DNA of 60,000 bases, taken from positions 19,652,948 to 19,712,947 of the forward strand of contig OU612071.1 of assembly GCA_914767715.1 (NCBI GenBank), written 5' to 3'. Under the pieces are notes generated by a model, which worked only from the letters and a program-made list of their open reading frames with translations, searched no databases and was not told the DNA's origin. This DNA comes from Membranipora membranacea (taxonomy: Eukaryota; Bryozoa; Gymnolaemata; Cheilostomatida; Membraniporidae). Positions 36,224 through 48,975 of the stretch are shown in pieces. The number at the start of each line of letters is the position of its first letter. Within the stretch, counting starts at the first letter, position 1. The position numbers and the translations under genes are program-made.

Positions 36224-37006
36224 TCATGACCCTGGCTGGCTGATGTCATCACTTTTATCGCTTCCTGTATTACCATCTTGCTTCCTCCTACTACCCATTC
36301 CCCCTGTTTTTTTATTTGGGCCCCGTTTCGGTTTTCTTACCGCTATTTTAGCCCAACTATTCGTACCGGTTTCACTACATACACTGCAAACAATCTCGGA
36401 GGAACAGTCCCTTGCCCTGTGGCCTATCTCACCGCAGTTTCTACACTTTGGGTCGGATGTGCAGTCCCTGATCATATGACCCCCCTCACCACACTTCAGG
36501 CCTTTACGAGATTGGCCTGGGAAGTTCACCATCACATTACGGCGGCTAAAGCTAAAGTTTGACGGGGGAAAGCTCTTCAAATCCATCTTGAATTTGTATA
36601 CACCATTATAAATGGATGGGAAATCTTCATGGACAAATTTGACATGGTCCAGAACCCTGCCGTATTCCCCCATCTTTGGGTACACAATCTTCAAGTCAAA
36701 CTCAAAAGGCACATTATGCAGTGTAACCACAGTGTGAACCTCACTGCTCCTTATTATTTCAACCTCTTCAACATCCATCAATTTTCGCATCAACTCATTG
36801 TACTTTGACACAGACTTCGCAGTGACTTCGACCCCTTTGCTGCGACCGAAATTCAGACCATCAACATCCTCCACACTAATACAATAGCTACTCAAAAAAC
36901 TCATCAAATTTTTAACAGAAGTAAATCCATCCACATGATTGAACTCCACAGATCGCTCAGATTTCTTCCAGGTCCAGCCATCACGCACCACACACACACA
37001 CCTCAC
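36224..37006 (-). mobile_element. CCHC zinc-knuckle gag-like ORF1 of a non-LTR element
   Basis: The minus-strand ORF is 260 codons. The middle has an RNA-binding-like fold segment (VVTLHNVPFEFDLKIVYPKM). It is followed by zinc knuckles: an altered one (KCGEGGHMIRDC, first Cys lost), a complete one (CRNCGEIGHRARDC) and a partial third (CSVC). The C-terminus is basic and Gly/Lys-rich. The N-terminal residues come from a (CA)n run at about 36985-37005, so the true start may be elsewhere. It is typical of ORF1 in non-LTR retrotransposons. Whether it belongs to the LINE at 31568-34899 is not shown, although order and strand would fit. Confidence 0.75.
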
Positions 37007-37872
37007 ACAAGTCAGCCCTGAAAAGGGCTATTGGGGTTGGGAGCTTTTTATATCCTAGTCCAAATAATCACAGATTTAAAGAATTAATCTATAATCTGCA
37101 AGGGATAGCTATACAAACTTAATTGTTGCAGTTAAAGAGAGAGAATATGAACACAACCTTCCTCTTCGAAAGCCAATTGCTTATTGATCCAAGATGCCCC
37201 TGTGCCAGTTAAGTATTTAGCATTAAGCCTTAGGTATTCAGATACCAAGCTGGATTTGCTGATTCATGTAGTACCTTTAGTAACATTTCCTGACCACCAC
37301 TTTTTGTGTTGAGTATGAGGTGGTGCCAAACGCAGTTTATTCAATCAAAGGCTACGTATTGACTTATTTCAAATTTCCTGGATGTGATACAGATTCACAG
37401 GAAGTAAATAGGGCTTTGTGTATGGATGTAACTAATTCTTATAACTAAGCAACTCGCTAGGGGAGACAAATGCTACTTTGGTCTACAAATTACATCGACC
37501 TAGCTGTGACAACCATTTTTACACCCAGCCTAGACCTCTAGGGTTGGTACCGCAGTAAATGTGTACCACCGAATATAAACTGCTCTCATGTTAGAGCAAT
37601 ACTAATGGATGGTAGATACATTATTATTTAAGTGTTGGCTATGTGTTGTCAGTCCAGAAAAGTTATTTCTGCAACCGCCAATGGCAAGAAAATAGAGTGT
37701 AAAAGCAGAAGCATCTACAACCACTTATATCTGTTGCTGGGAGATGGGGATATGTGGCTCCCTCTGGCATACCTATCAAAGACAGGTGAAGTCAGAGGAT
37801 ATTGGCCAACAATAAAGCTACCCATTGGCAACCTCTATAGAAGGTTGCTGGCTATCCTTGTTGGCTGCGTTT
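37007..37872. other. Spacer between the gag-like ORF and the right array
   Basis: No protein family is recognisable. A plus-strand open stretch at 37632-37877 has no clear motif. It forms the inner right part of the segment bounded by the two inverted arrays. Confidence 0.35.
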
Positions 37873-39335
37873 ACTAATTGGGGCCAAGTTTCATCTCATT
37901 GGGCCAAGTTTAACTGATTGGGGTCAAGTTTCATTGCATGGGGCCAAATTTCATATTTGGGGCCAAGTTTTAGTTATTTGGGCCAAGTTTCATTGCATGG
38001 GGCAAAGTTATACTAATTTGGGCCAAGTTTCATTGCATGGGGCCAAGTTTTATATTTTGGGCCAAGTCTTAGTTATTGGGGCCAAGTTTCATTACCTTGG
38101 GCCATGTTTTGTATATGGGGCCAAGTTTTACTAATTGGGGCCAAGTTTTAGTAATTGGGGCAAAGTTTCATTGCATGGGGCCAAGTTTTCTATTCGGGCC
38201 AAGTCTTAGTTATTGGGGCCAAGTTTCATAACATGGGGCCAAGTTTTATATTTGGGGCCAAGTTTTACTATTTGGGGCCAAGTTTCAGTACATGGGGCCA
38301 AGTTTTACTAATTGGGGCCAAGTTTCAGTACTAAGGGCCAAGTTTTACTAATTGGGGCCAAGTTTCACTGCATTGGGGCCAGGTTTCATTGCATCGGCCC
38401 AAGTTTTATATTTGGGGCCAAGTTTTACATATTGGGGCCAAGTTTCAGTACATGGGGCCAAGTTTTATATTTGGGGCCAAGTTTTACTAATTGGGGCCAA
38501 GTTTCAGTACATGGGGTCAAGTTTCATATTTGGGGCCAAGTTTTACTAATTTGGGCCAAGTTTCAGTACATGGGGCCAAGTTTTACTGATTGGGGCCAAG
38601 TTTCATTGCATTGGGCCAAGTTTTACTAATTGGGGCCAAGCTTTACTAATTGGGGCCAGGTTTCATTGCATCGGGCCAAGTTATATATTTGGGGCCAAGT
38701 TTGGCTCGGGCCAAGTTTGGCTCGGGCCAAGTTGTCGCGCTTCCAAGTTTTCTATTCGGGCCAAGTCTTAGTTATTGGGGCCAAGTTTCATAACATGGGG
38801 CCAAGTTTTATATTTGGGGCCAAGTTTTACTAATTGGGGCCAAGTTTCAGTACATGGGGCCAAGTTTTATGTTTGGGGCCAAGTTTTACTAATTGGGGCC
38901 AAGTTTCAGTACTAAGGGCCAAGTTTTACTAATTGGGGCAAAGCTTTACTAATTGGGGCCAGGTTTCATTGCATCGGGCCAAGTTTGGCTCGGGCCAAGT
39001 TTGGTTCGGGCCAAGTTTGGTTCGGGCCAAGTTTGGCTCGGGCCAAGTTTGGTTCGGGCCAAGTTTGGCTCGGGCCAAGTTTGGCTCGGGCCAAGTTTGG
39101 CTCGGACCAAGTTTGGCTAGGGCCAAGTTTGGCTAGGGCCAAGTTTGGCTCGGGCCAAGTTTGGCTCGGGCCAAGTTTGGCTCGGGCCAAGTTTGGCTCG
39201 GGCCAAGTTTGGCTCGGGCCAAGTTTGGCTCGGGCCAAGTTTGGCTCGGGCCAAGTTTGGCTCGGGCCAAGTTTGGCTCGGGCCAAGTTTGGCTCGGGCC
39301 AAGTTTGGCTCGGGCCAAGTTGTCGCGGATTCTTC
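37873..39335 (-). repeat. Right inverted minisatellite array (20-bp units, then 16-bp units)
   Basis: About 1.1 kb of degenerate 19-21-bp units (GGGGCCAAGTTTCAGTACAT, GGGGCCAAGTTTTACTAATT) is followed from about 38972 by some 22 copies of the 16-bp unit CGGGCCAAGTTTGGCT. The array ends CCAAGTTGTCGCGGATTC at about 39330. Read on the minus strand it has the same order and terminus as the array at 30442-31075. A second CCAAGTTGTCGCG occurs internally at about 38723-38735. Confidence 0.92.
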
Positions 39336-39389
39336 ACATTTATTGAGGATTTCTCACGGATATGAGGTCGCCTCAGTGATATTTGTCTA

Positions 39390-42300
39390 CCAGCGTACAG
39401 TTAGTCTATAGCCTCAGCTATAACTAATGCTACCTTGAGTGCCTATGAAACTCTGTATTAGTTGTTCTAGATACCTTGTATAACTATCAACATGTGTGAA
39501 ATGTCTATTGCTGGTCTACTAACTCTGTCTCATTTTCCGATGTATTTGATCAGCTTTGGATAAACACAACGGTATATGGATGTTTGCCATTCTTAGTGAA
39601 AGGCCACTTTTTTCTTTGTGTACTGTACAGACAAGAACGGTATACAGCTGAATCAGATAAGCCTCAAAAAAAGAATTAAATAAGCCATTCATCCTGGGTT
39701 TGCGCAAAACAGGACCATAAATACAGGCAGTGTAAGCGCCCCCTCTGCCTCTTTGAAAAAGAGAAGCCAACATTGGGTATAAGGTCACCGCCCCACAGAA
39801 GCCCCCTGCGCTTAAGGGGGCCTGTCAAATATGGCGCCCAAATAAGACCTAATGTAAAGAAAACAACAAGGCTTGTTATATATCTACGAATGAATGTAAT
39901 TTCTGGCCTAATGCACATCCTGACAATTAAATTAAAGCTCATGGAAAAACAGGAATTAAAGACGGATATGACGCCTTGTCATCAAGGTCAGCATCAAAGA
40001 AATTAACAAAAGGCCAGCCTATCTTGTTACTACTCATCAAGGACTTGCTTCCTTGTTATTCACGGTTCATTTTGCCACATCATCAGCTGAGCGCTCTTCT
40101 TAACTTGCTTCGTCAGTTTTCTGAGTAATTAATGTTATCTTTTTATTATCTAGCATTGAGGATATAACACAGATGTGTAAATATGTGTATCGCCAATAGA
40201 CATAATAATAATGAATCTACGGTAAAAACCACTCAATAGATTCAAATAACATTTTAGAGGTTTTTTAAAGGTAGCTCATTGATTGCATCAGTCAGTTTTA
40301 CTTTTTAGCTAGATGTTCTCACAATTATCACGGGAGGGGTTTTCAAAATATGGACAAATTTTTTGTATCTACTTCACAGGCAAATTCAAATTTTCGTTAC
40401 CACTGTGTTTCCTTCCCTACTGATTCCAAAGGAGTTATGTCTATTTCAGGTAGTGATTATGATTGCATAAGTTGTGATGGGACCAACAACAAGTGAAATT
40501 TTCTGTAGACATGCGTTTTAGAATAGCCTCCTCAGAGGATTACCCTCATTTTGGGTGACGTTATGAAAGAAATACCTAATGAAAGCCAGAGTTCAGCCAA
40601 TTAAGAAATATAGCTGTTAGGTTATCACCAGAGACTAAACAATTCTCAGGCTGCGTTAAAAGCTCGAGAAAAAAGGCTAGGTCAATAAACATGGCTGATC
40701 ATAACTTCAAGCACAACACATATCTGCCCCAAAATGTTGAATCTTTAACCTGAAACTGGTGCAGTGATTATGTATTTATGGGAACTGACTATGGTTATAA
40801 TATAGACTATGTTTCAACTTGAAGAAATCACAAAAGGCGAACATCACCTGTGACTAGTCTTCGAGGTCTTACTTCCTCGTCACACAAGGTTTCTTTTGCC
40901 ACATTATCAGTAGTTCCTGATATTACATCATCATGAACTGGTTTAAAATTTAGTATGACTGATCTCAGTGTTTCAACCTATCAAGTATAGCTTGAGGTAA
41001 ATCAACAACTAAGAGATTATTTGGTAATCATATATTTTTGTATACCATCAGAAAGCTCTAGATGTCAGGATTGCAGAAAACCTTTACACAACTATGTCAT
41101 ATCACATGATTTAATGAAATCATTCTACACATATAATTTGATTGTTCTAGGGATGGCTTCCAAAAAAGTAGGAAAAGTCAAGTTTTCTTCTGTTACTGCA
41201 TTCAACAATCTCTTAGAATCAGTTTGACTTCAAATATATACAACTCACAGTATTTGACCCTTTCAGATTGTCAGATTCAGGTAACGGCAAATTTACTCAA
41301 GGAAAAAGACAAATTTGAGAGAACCCTCGGTCCCCTAAATGTATTTGGAGGGGCAACTTTACTACTGTCAAGCCGATATCGCAAGATGTGCTTGATCATG
41401 TCTTGATCTTCTATGGCTATCATCTTGGAAGAAAAATAACGAAAAAGACATATTTTGTCACTAAAAAGACATGTTCTAAGAGCCATTTCTGTTCCAATAT
41501 GATATCCAGTGTGTTTAACATGGTTGTAGCGAGATGACAACATTTTTGTACTTCCAAAGGACCAGTTTCAAATGATCATTGATTCGTTCATACCTATTTT
41601 CAATAGAGTCTAGTTACAATGTTCGAGTTCCAGCAAATCAATGAGAATATACCCTAGATAAGAAATATTGTAGTCAAATATATTCTAGAGAAAATACAGG
41701 TGTGGATCCTTTAAAAGATATGACTCTATTTTCGACACTTCAAAAGTTATTAACTCACCAAGATTGCAGTTTCATGACCTATGATGGCTATGACATCCCG
41801 TCAAATGAAAAGACACAAAAAAAAGTTTTTTTTTTCTGAATCATTGTGTTGTGTGATTTCCAATGATATAAAGCAACATAATTGGTTTGTTCAAAAACAA
41901 GAATTTTGGTCATCATAATGTTTTATATACCACCTGAAAGCTCTTGATACCAGCATCACAGAAAACCCATTTTCAACAGCGTCATGTCACATGACATAAT
42001 ATTATCAGTCTTCATGTCATTTGACTGTCCTAGGGATGACTTCTAAGAAAGGGGGTCAAGATTATATTGATTCTGCTATTGACTCAGCTATGACTCATGC
42101 TACCTTGAGTACCTACAAATGCTGTAGCTATCAACACGAACGGAATGAATATTTGTCTACTTTGTCACCTTTGTCCAGTATATAATCAGCTAAGAATAAA
42201 CGGCAGAGGTACATGAATATTTTCCATGTATGCTGATAGATAAATGGGCCATTTGAATGTTTGTACTCTAACTGACATGAACAGTGTACTACAGTTGAAA

Positions 42301-44600
42301 CAGGCAAATCCTCAAGCCAAGGCTAGATAAATATCTATGACTGAATGTAGCATCTGGCCTTATGTACATTTATCCCTCCCAAAACATCCTGACAATGAGT
42401 CCTCATGGTCTTTATAAAATCAGGACCTTACAACGGATATAACGAGTTGTCATCAAGGTCGCCATCAAGGCAATTATCAAAAGGCCAGCCTATCTTGTTA
42501 CTACTCATCAAGGACTTGCTTCCTTGTTATTCAAAGTTTATTTTGCCACATCATCAGCGCTTCTTGTTATCTAGTATCAGGTATTTAACACAGATGTGTA
42601 ATATATGTGTAACGCCAAAGGACTTTGTAATGAGTTTATGGTAAAGCCACTCAATATGTTCCAATGCTGTTTTAAAGCTTTTTTCAAGGTGTGTCTTTGA
42701 TTTCATCAGTTAGTTTTACTTCCTACTTGGATGTCTTGAAAACTCTCTTGGGGGGACTTTTCAAAATCTGTACGGCTTTTAATCTATAAAATCTTCCTTG
42801 CCTTTTTTTACCTGAGTAACGAAGTGTCAATTCGGTAGTGCCTATGATCGCGTCAGTCGTGATTGGATCAAACTCATCAAAATGTTACACTTGTTCTTTG
42901 TGTCATAAGCAGTATGGTCAGGTATTGCAGCGGTTTTAGTTCAACACTAATTTAATTGCTAAACCTGTCAGCCAAGTAGCTTTTCATCTTCTTTGATGCT
43001 AGTCACTAATACTTATACTAGTATCTTAATCGCAAGCCCAACGTATCTCTGCCTCAAAGTAATCTGACTTTGAAACCTTAGCCTAAACCTAATGTATTTA
43101 TTACATAAAAGGAACTGATAATGAAGGACAATCACAAAAAGCAATAATAACTTGTGACTAGTCATCAAGGTCATGCTTCCTTGTATCTCAAAGTTTGTTT
43201 TACTACATCACCAGCAAACCTCAATCCCGACATTTTAACGTCACATCCTAGCTAATCATTATGTCTGAGGGATCATGCAGATCCTCAAGTATTCAATGTG
43301 GCTTTTCATATAAGAAAATGTAGACTATACGGCAAGCTGGAAGACAACTATCACTTAGGCGACCTATTCCACAAACCTGAAATGTCTAACTTGGTCTAAC
43401 ACTGAACCATAAAGTCTACCATTACTATAACTGATGATTCTCTGAGTACCTTGAGTGACTTTATATCAGTCGATGGAGCTATCTACAGTCATGTATGAAA
43501 TTTATTTTTCATGTAAACTCTGTCTCCTTTGTCATGTAAATAATCAGCTAAGAATTAATGCATAGGTATGCGGATATTTGCCATTTTTCGGAAAGTACAT
43601 AGGCCACTTGAACACCTGTACTGACATGAAGAGATTACTGCTGAAACAAACTAGGTTTTAAACAAAGGCTAGATATATTATATCCATAGCTAAATTCAAT
43701 CTCTGGCACAATGAACATCCATCATTCCCAAAACATATTGGCAATGATAGCTCATGGTCTTCAGAAAATAATAAATTAACAACGAATACAACTCCTTGTC
43801 ATCAAGGAAATTGATGAAAGGCCTCTATTCATCAAGGACTTGCTTCCTTAGATTAGATTAGATTTTATTGATACATCCGTTATTAATGATGATAGTGTGG
43901 AATGTGTACAATGCGTAAAAAAAAATGCTAAGAGCGGTGATTGTTGAAATATGTCATAAAAAAAGGAAAAAACGATTAGGCACGCTTTTGTGTTCTACAT
44001 TTCTTAGGTCTAAAAATGGTATTATTGCGAAAGGAAACCCTACTGAAATTTCTTGGTATTCGATTATAAAGTGGATGGGTCGAATCATCAGCTATTCGTA
44101 AAAACATGGCACTTTGAGAGTTCAAAAATAAAATCATATACGCTGGGCAAAGCTAAAACTTGTAATCTCTCACTATAACCAAGATCAGGTAAACTCATCC
44201 TGCTAGCTGATCGCTGTATTCTTTCTAATCTATCCCTGTCTTGATCAGATAACATAAAAAACCAAGCAGGGGAGGCATACGTGATTAGGGATCGGATGTT
44301 GGCACGGTAGTATCGTTTAAGTCTTTCTCTATTCATACCAAGGACTTTCAGTTGGCGTAACAGAGAAAGCCTTGAATTGCAACTTGAAATAATGCTGTCA
44401 ACATTATTACTTAAAGTTATTCAAGTTGTTATTCAAGGTTTATTTTGCCATATTGACAGCCGAGCGCTCTTCTTAATTTTTCGCCTGTTTAAATTAGCTT
44501 CTATTTGTTTTGGCAACTAGCATCAGGGATGACATAACACAGTTTGTAAATATGAGTCCAGGTGAAGCCATTCGATAAATTCCGATGGCGTTTCTGGACT
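39390..44600 (+). repeat. Diverged tandem repeat, unit about 1.25 kb (block 1)
   Basis: Recurring anchors define the unit. Anchor A is CATCAAGGACTTGCTTCCTTG ... CACATCATCAGC, at about 40036, 42507 and 43831. Anchor B is TCAAGGTCATGCTTCCTTG-like, at about 40856 and 43160. Another anchor is GGATCATGCAGATCCTCAAG, at about 43266. A-to-A distance is 1.3 kb in the cleanest pair (42507 to 43831). The same order and spacing recur at 56870-60000. Each A anchor carries a perfect 6-bp stem, CAAGGA-N6-TCCTTG. There is no conserved ORF. Copies are diverged with internal deletions. Whether this is a satellite or a duplicated mobile element is open. Confidence 0.75.
43850..44427 (-). mobile_element. 5'-truncated LINE inserted in the 1.25-kb repeat
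   Basis: The minus-strand ORF (44336-44088) encodes an RT C-terminal tail (SLITYASPAWFFMLSDQDRD, ERIQRSASRM) typical of CR1/L2-like elements. The 3' end at 43850 is a short tandem tail (AGATTAGATTAGATTTTATT on the plus strand). Flanking repeat sequence CTTGCTTCCTT / GTTATTCAAGGTTTATTTTG is contiguous in other copies, so the insertion boundaries are clear. Confidence 0.8.
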
Positions 44601-47600
44601 TTTTCAGTGATGGTTTAACAATTCACATGGCACAAGATTTGAAAACTAATACAATCAGTACATCTGCTTCACAGAGATCAGGAATAAACTTGTGTAACCA
44701 CTATTTTTGACCTATTTTTAACATAGGGGTTAGTTACATGTCACTTGTAACGGGATTAATAGTAAGTAACAGTTCGCAGGCACCGATTTTTAGAAAAGCC
44801 ATTACACTCATCAAAGGTTTAAGGTGAGATTTAACGAAAAAGGGTAATAATTTAAATCAGAGTCCGGCCCATTATAGATTTAATCACAATGTTTACTCAT
44901 ATATCGCATCCCGAAAAATGGGATGCTATGTCTTGGGGGCATATCTTGGGCAAGGCACCAATATATGCGCCTAATTGCTCGCAGTTGGATTATCACAATC
45001 AAGTTTACAATGAAAAAACTGCGCAACAAAGTTTGGATACAACAGCCAAAGATACAAATGCGTCTTCAATAAAAGTGACTGGTCAAAACTTAAGGCCGAG
45101 CGCATTTCTGTCCAAGAGTATTATGGCTTTATATGTTTTACTTGAAAACTAACCCTCGGCAAACTGTATCTAAACTATGTTTGAAAGATGTTTACCTTAG
45201 AGACTGAACTACGTCTGCCTAATGTGGCAATCTGTCCTGCTATTATATGTTGGAATGGTGCATTTTGGATATTTTCACGATATATAAACTGCCTCTGCTA
45301 CACATCTAACTAGAGGCTTGTATATATATACTATAGCAACCATGCGTTTTCTTGACAGTAAATTAATACGCAGTATTTCATACCTCAGTGTGTATTTCAA
45401 TTACGATATATTAGATTTAATATCGATTAGCTCTAAGGGGTGTTTTACTCAAAGTGATTCAGTCCTCAACGGATGTTGACTAGTAGACCAATTAGACCAA
45501 TCAGCAGACCATCGGACTTCCACTAGTGCATGGGTGGTCATCGAGTTATACAATACAATATCAATACAATCTGGTTCAACTTTATTCGCAAAGAACATTA
45601 AGTGGTGCTTAATGCAAGTAATTAAAACTCTGGCTGTATATTAACCTATTTCTTAACACTGACATGTATTAATGTTTCAAAGTTATTGAATAATGGTTTG
45701 TATAAATAATTATATTGCACTGTTGGGTTGGCACAAGGGCTTACATAATGTTAGCAGCTTACCAGGTGAGATAAATGCAAGTAATGTATACAAACTCAAC
45801 AGCTTCGCAGTCATAAACGCATCATTCCCATGCAGTTTAGAGACTAGATTTGGTTTTAAGAAAATAAAATAAAAGAGTGCAAAATAGAATTGCACACAAT
45901 TTGGAGCCACACAGAGTGTTAGCAAACAAATTGCAAAGCATTTTATCCCATATGATGCCAGTATTCTTGCAAATTACTCTCTAGTAAAGTAGCTGTAGTT
46001 ACTGCGCAGTTACCATATTGGAAAAAACTACGTTGCTTTGTATGCACCGTTTATGCCTCTACAAGATATTGAATGTTAAACGTGTACCATACAACACAGA
46101 AACAATCCAATTGCGACATTGGAAACTGCTGGGAAATCAGTGGTCGCATGTCAGGAACTGATGATGGCTATATAGATTTGTTGTTGACTATAGGCTATAG
46201 GGGAAATCACAAAAGGGAAATATATCTTGTGACTTTTTATCAAGGACATACTTCCTGTGTGGCTTCAGATTTTTTCTCCATATTTATGGTTTGGATATCT
46301 GCAAGAAAAAGAAAGAGTACTCATCAACAGATTCAATATGATGAACCAGCCAATGTAATCCCCCTGTTCTGCTTACCAGTTATATAGCACAGCATCCATG
46401 CGGAACCAGTAATTCAGGCAGGTATTTAGACACTGGCAGTGTCAGGTATCAGTTGGTTAAGTCTCAAAAGCAATGAGTAACTAATTTACTTCATGTTATT
46501 TGCTACTAGAGTACAGACAGACAGCATAACATAGCTTGTCAAGACAATGGCAACATAACCATTGAATCACAGCTTTATGAATCTTGAGTAACATGTTACA
46601 CTGTGATATGACTAAGGACAAGTGTAGGACGAAGGTATTTCCATTTGAAATATGATAATAATCAAAGCTGTTTTCTTAACGAGGGAAGGAATTCCTACTC
46701 ACTTAAAATTTGTTAGAAAATATGATAATTATAGGATTATGAGTAATTAATATTCATAATCATCTCAAACGACTGATGAGTTATCTGTACCACAATGGCT
46801 CACTTAACACATAGGCTTTTGTTTACCAAACCCTCTTGTCAACTAGATAATAATTGGTGGGGATTACCTTGGTTACAGTCAACAATCACTCCTTGGTACT
46901 TTACCAATTCAATTAACAGTGACTAGAACTCAAAATCAGTGGTACTACGGGTTACTAGCAAAAATAAAGGCCAGGTTATGCAATCAATGAAATTTTGACT
47001 TCACTTTCACAACATGAGTGCAAAACAGTACCTAAATCAGTTTATTATTTATTGGTGTGGCCTTATTAGCAAAACCAGTGCATGGTTGAAAGCAGTCAAA
47101 CACCATCTATTTACATTGTCATTTGTTTCACATGTTCAATGCGCTAGCTAGCTTGATGACCAACTATTCAATCCATCAATTTTTATATGACTGCTCTATC
47201 TTATTTAGGTTTACTCTGATTTTTATGCTGTTCAAGCAAATAAGCAATTTTCGCTCTTTTTTACACAGCGATCAAATATTCTCATGCTAAGATGACTTCA
47301 CTCTCATTGTAACAGCATCGGGAGCAAAATATGCGCTTAATTCAACTGAAGTTAAAAAGTTTTTTACACAGTATCACACAGTACCAAGACTATTAATGGG
47401 CGGGAGAGTTGACATGACAGATAAAATTACCTTCACTACTGAATCAAGTAGTCAAGTTTTAAGTGCACTCATTTTACAGCCAATGGTAAAATTTTGTTGA
47501 AATTGAATCTAATTCATCTTGGTAGTAGATAAATGCTTGCCCCTGTACACAAACCCATAACTACATCTTCTTAATATAGATATGTGATACAATGCTTATG
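44601..47600. other. Repeat-derived and unassigned AT-rich region
   Basis: A further B-type anchor (TATCAAGGACATACTTCC) lies at about 46238, so parts are old 1.25-kb repeat. ORFs at 44889-45152 and 46073-46387 show no recognisable domain and I do not call them genes. The rest shows nothing I can support. Confidence 0.4.
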
Positions 47601-47605
47601 CTTAT

Positions 47606-47872
47606 CACTGTGCAAAATCGGTTCCTATTCAGAGCTTATTCCAAGCGGGATAATGATTGTATAAATAGATGAAGTTATACCTACATTGTATAATTACAAT
47701 TGAATTGAATAAGTTGTCTACTTATACCATACATTGAATAATTATAGTTGAATAATTTTGCCAGGAATGTTGTAAAATCATTGTGTAAAGTGGAATAATC
47801 AAGGTATAAACATGATTATTCAGACTTATGCCCAGTGTATAATCATCGAATAGGAACTGATTTTGCACAGTG
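47606..47872. mobile_element. MITE, 267 bp, with 25-bp terminal inverted repeats
   Basis: The left end is CACTGTGCAAAATCGGTTCC+TATTC. The right end read on the minus strand is CACTGTGCAAAATCAGTTCC+TATTC, one mismatch in 25. It is flanked by TAT on both sides (possible 2-3 bp target duplication). It is AT-rich inside, with subterminal inverted motifs around GATTATACA/TGTATAATC, and has no ORF. Confidence 0.82.
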
Positions 47873-48975
47873 TATGTTACTTAGATCAATAACTTATTTG
47901 AATTTATTATCCCAAATTCCAGTAAATGCCATGCAAGCGTGTGTTGTCAGTGCAAGAGTAGAAACCACTTATGCACTTTGATACATCAAAATCGGAAGCA
48001 CTAATATTTTCTAATGGAAATAATTGAATTATTAACTTTTTCACTGCTCTTAAGAGGCAATCATGCCCATTAGGTTTTTACTATGACGCTATAACTGATA
48101 CCAATGAATTTTCTTTGCAAATTTCTGTTTTGACATGTTATACTCAGCCAGCATCTGTTGTACTTATTTTATATCCATTGAGTTATTGTTGTTCTCATAA
48201 TACAAGGGATGTCTTTTCATATTCGTGATCAGATCTGATAAATGAGGTTAAGCTAGTCTGCTTTGAAATGTTTTTTGGGCTTAGGACCATCGTGAGCATG
48301 TCAAGCATCAGCTTCTACTGGGATGAAGACTGGGTTGCCAAAATGTCAAGATATCATAAATGAGCCATTCAAACTTAAGTTTCGCATAAGGTGTCCAAAG
48401 TTTTTGCTGCAAAAACATTGGAAAAGTCACAGAATGAATCAGTTATATCATATCTTAAGTGATGTGTTGCAGTGTTATAAGGCTGGTATTATGGACTGAT
48501 AATGGTATGATGAATGGATCCTGGTCCTTAAGAAAAGACGTGAACTACTTAATTTTAAATTTCACATTGGTGACAATTTTTTTATACAAGCTGAACACTA
48601 AAAAAACAGCATTTTTGCCACTGTTATCATAATATACAGCATGTTAGAAGACAAACAAATTTTATGCGCAAATAATTAATGTCAATTGAAAAGTTAAAAG
48701 TATTTTATTGAGATTTTACATCAATAGTTGCAATATGCTTTATGATTATTAGAGCCAGGTCTTTAGAACACATGAACCATATGATTTTCAATTTCTCATT
48801 TGTGAAAATCTTTTAAAACAAGATAAACACTCCATTATCAAAAGCAGCATTTTTGCAGCTGTCATCTTGACATACACAACAATTAAAGTCTAAACACGAC
48901 CTCAAACGAATTTAATAAAAATTAACACTTTTATTTGTTTACATGTTAAGTTTACATTAGCTGTACAGAAATTCG

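Noticed and set aside
38933-39411. ORFs of GSGQVWLGPS-type repeats in the right array
   Set aside because: Same minisatellite artefact, in the opposite orientation.
44889-45152. Plus-strand ORF as a gene
   Set aside because: No domain, splice context or homology to any nearby gene; probably chance.
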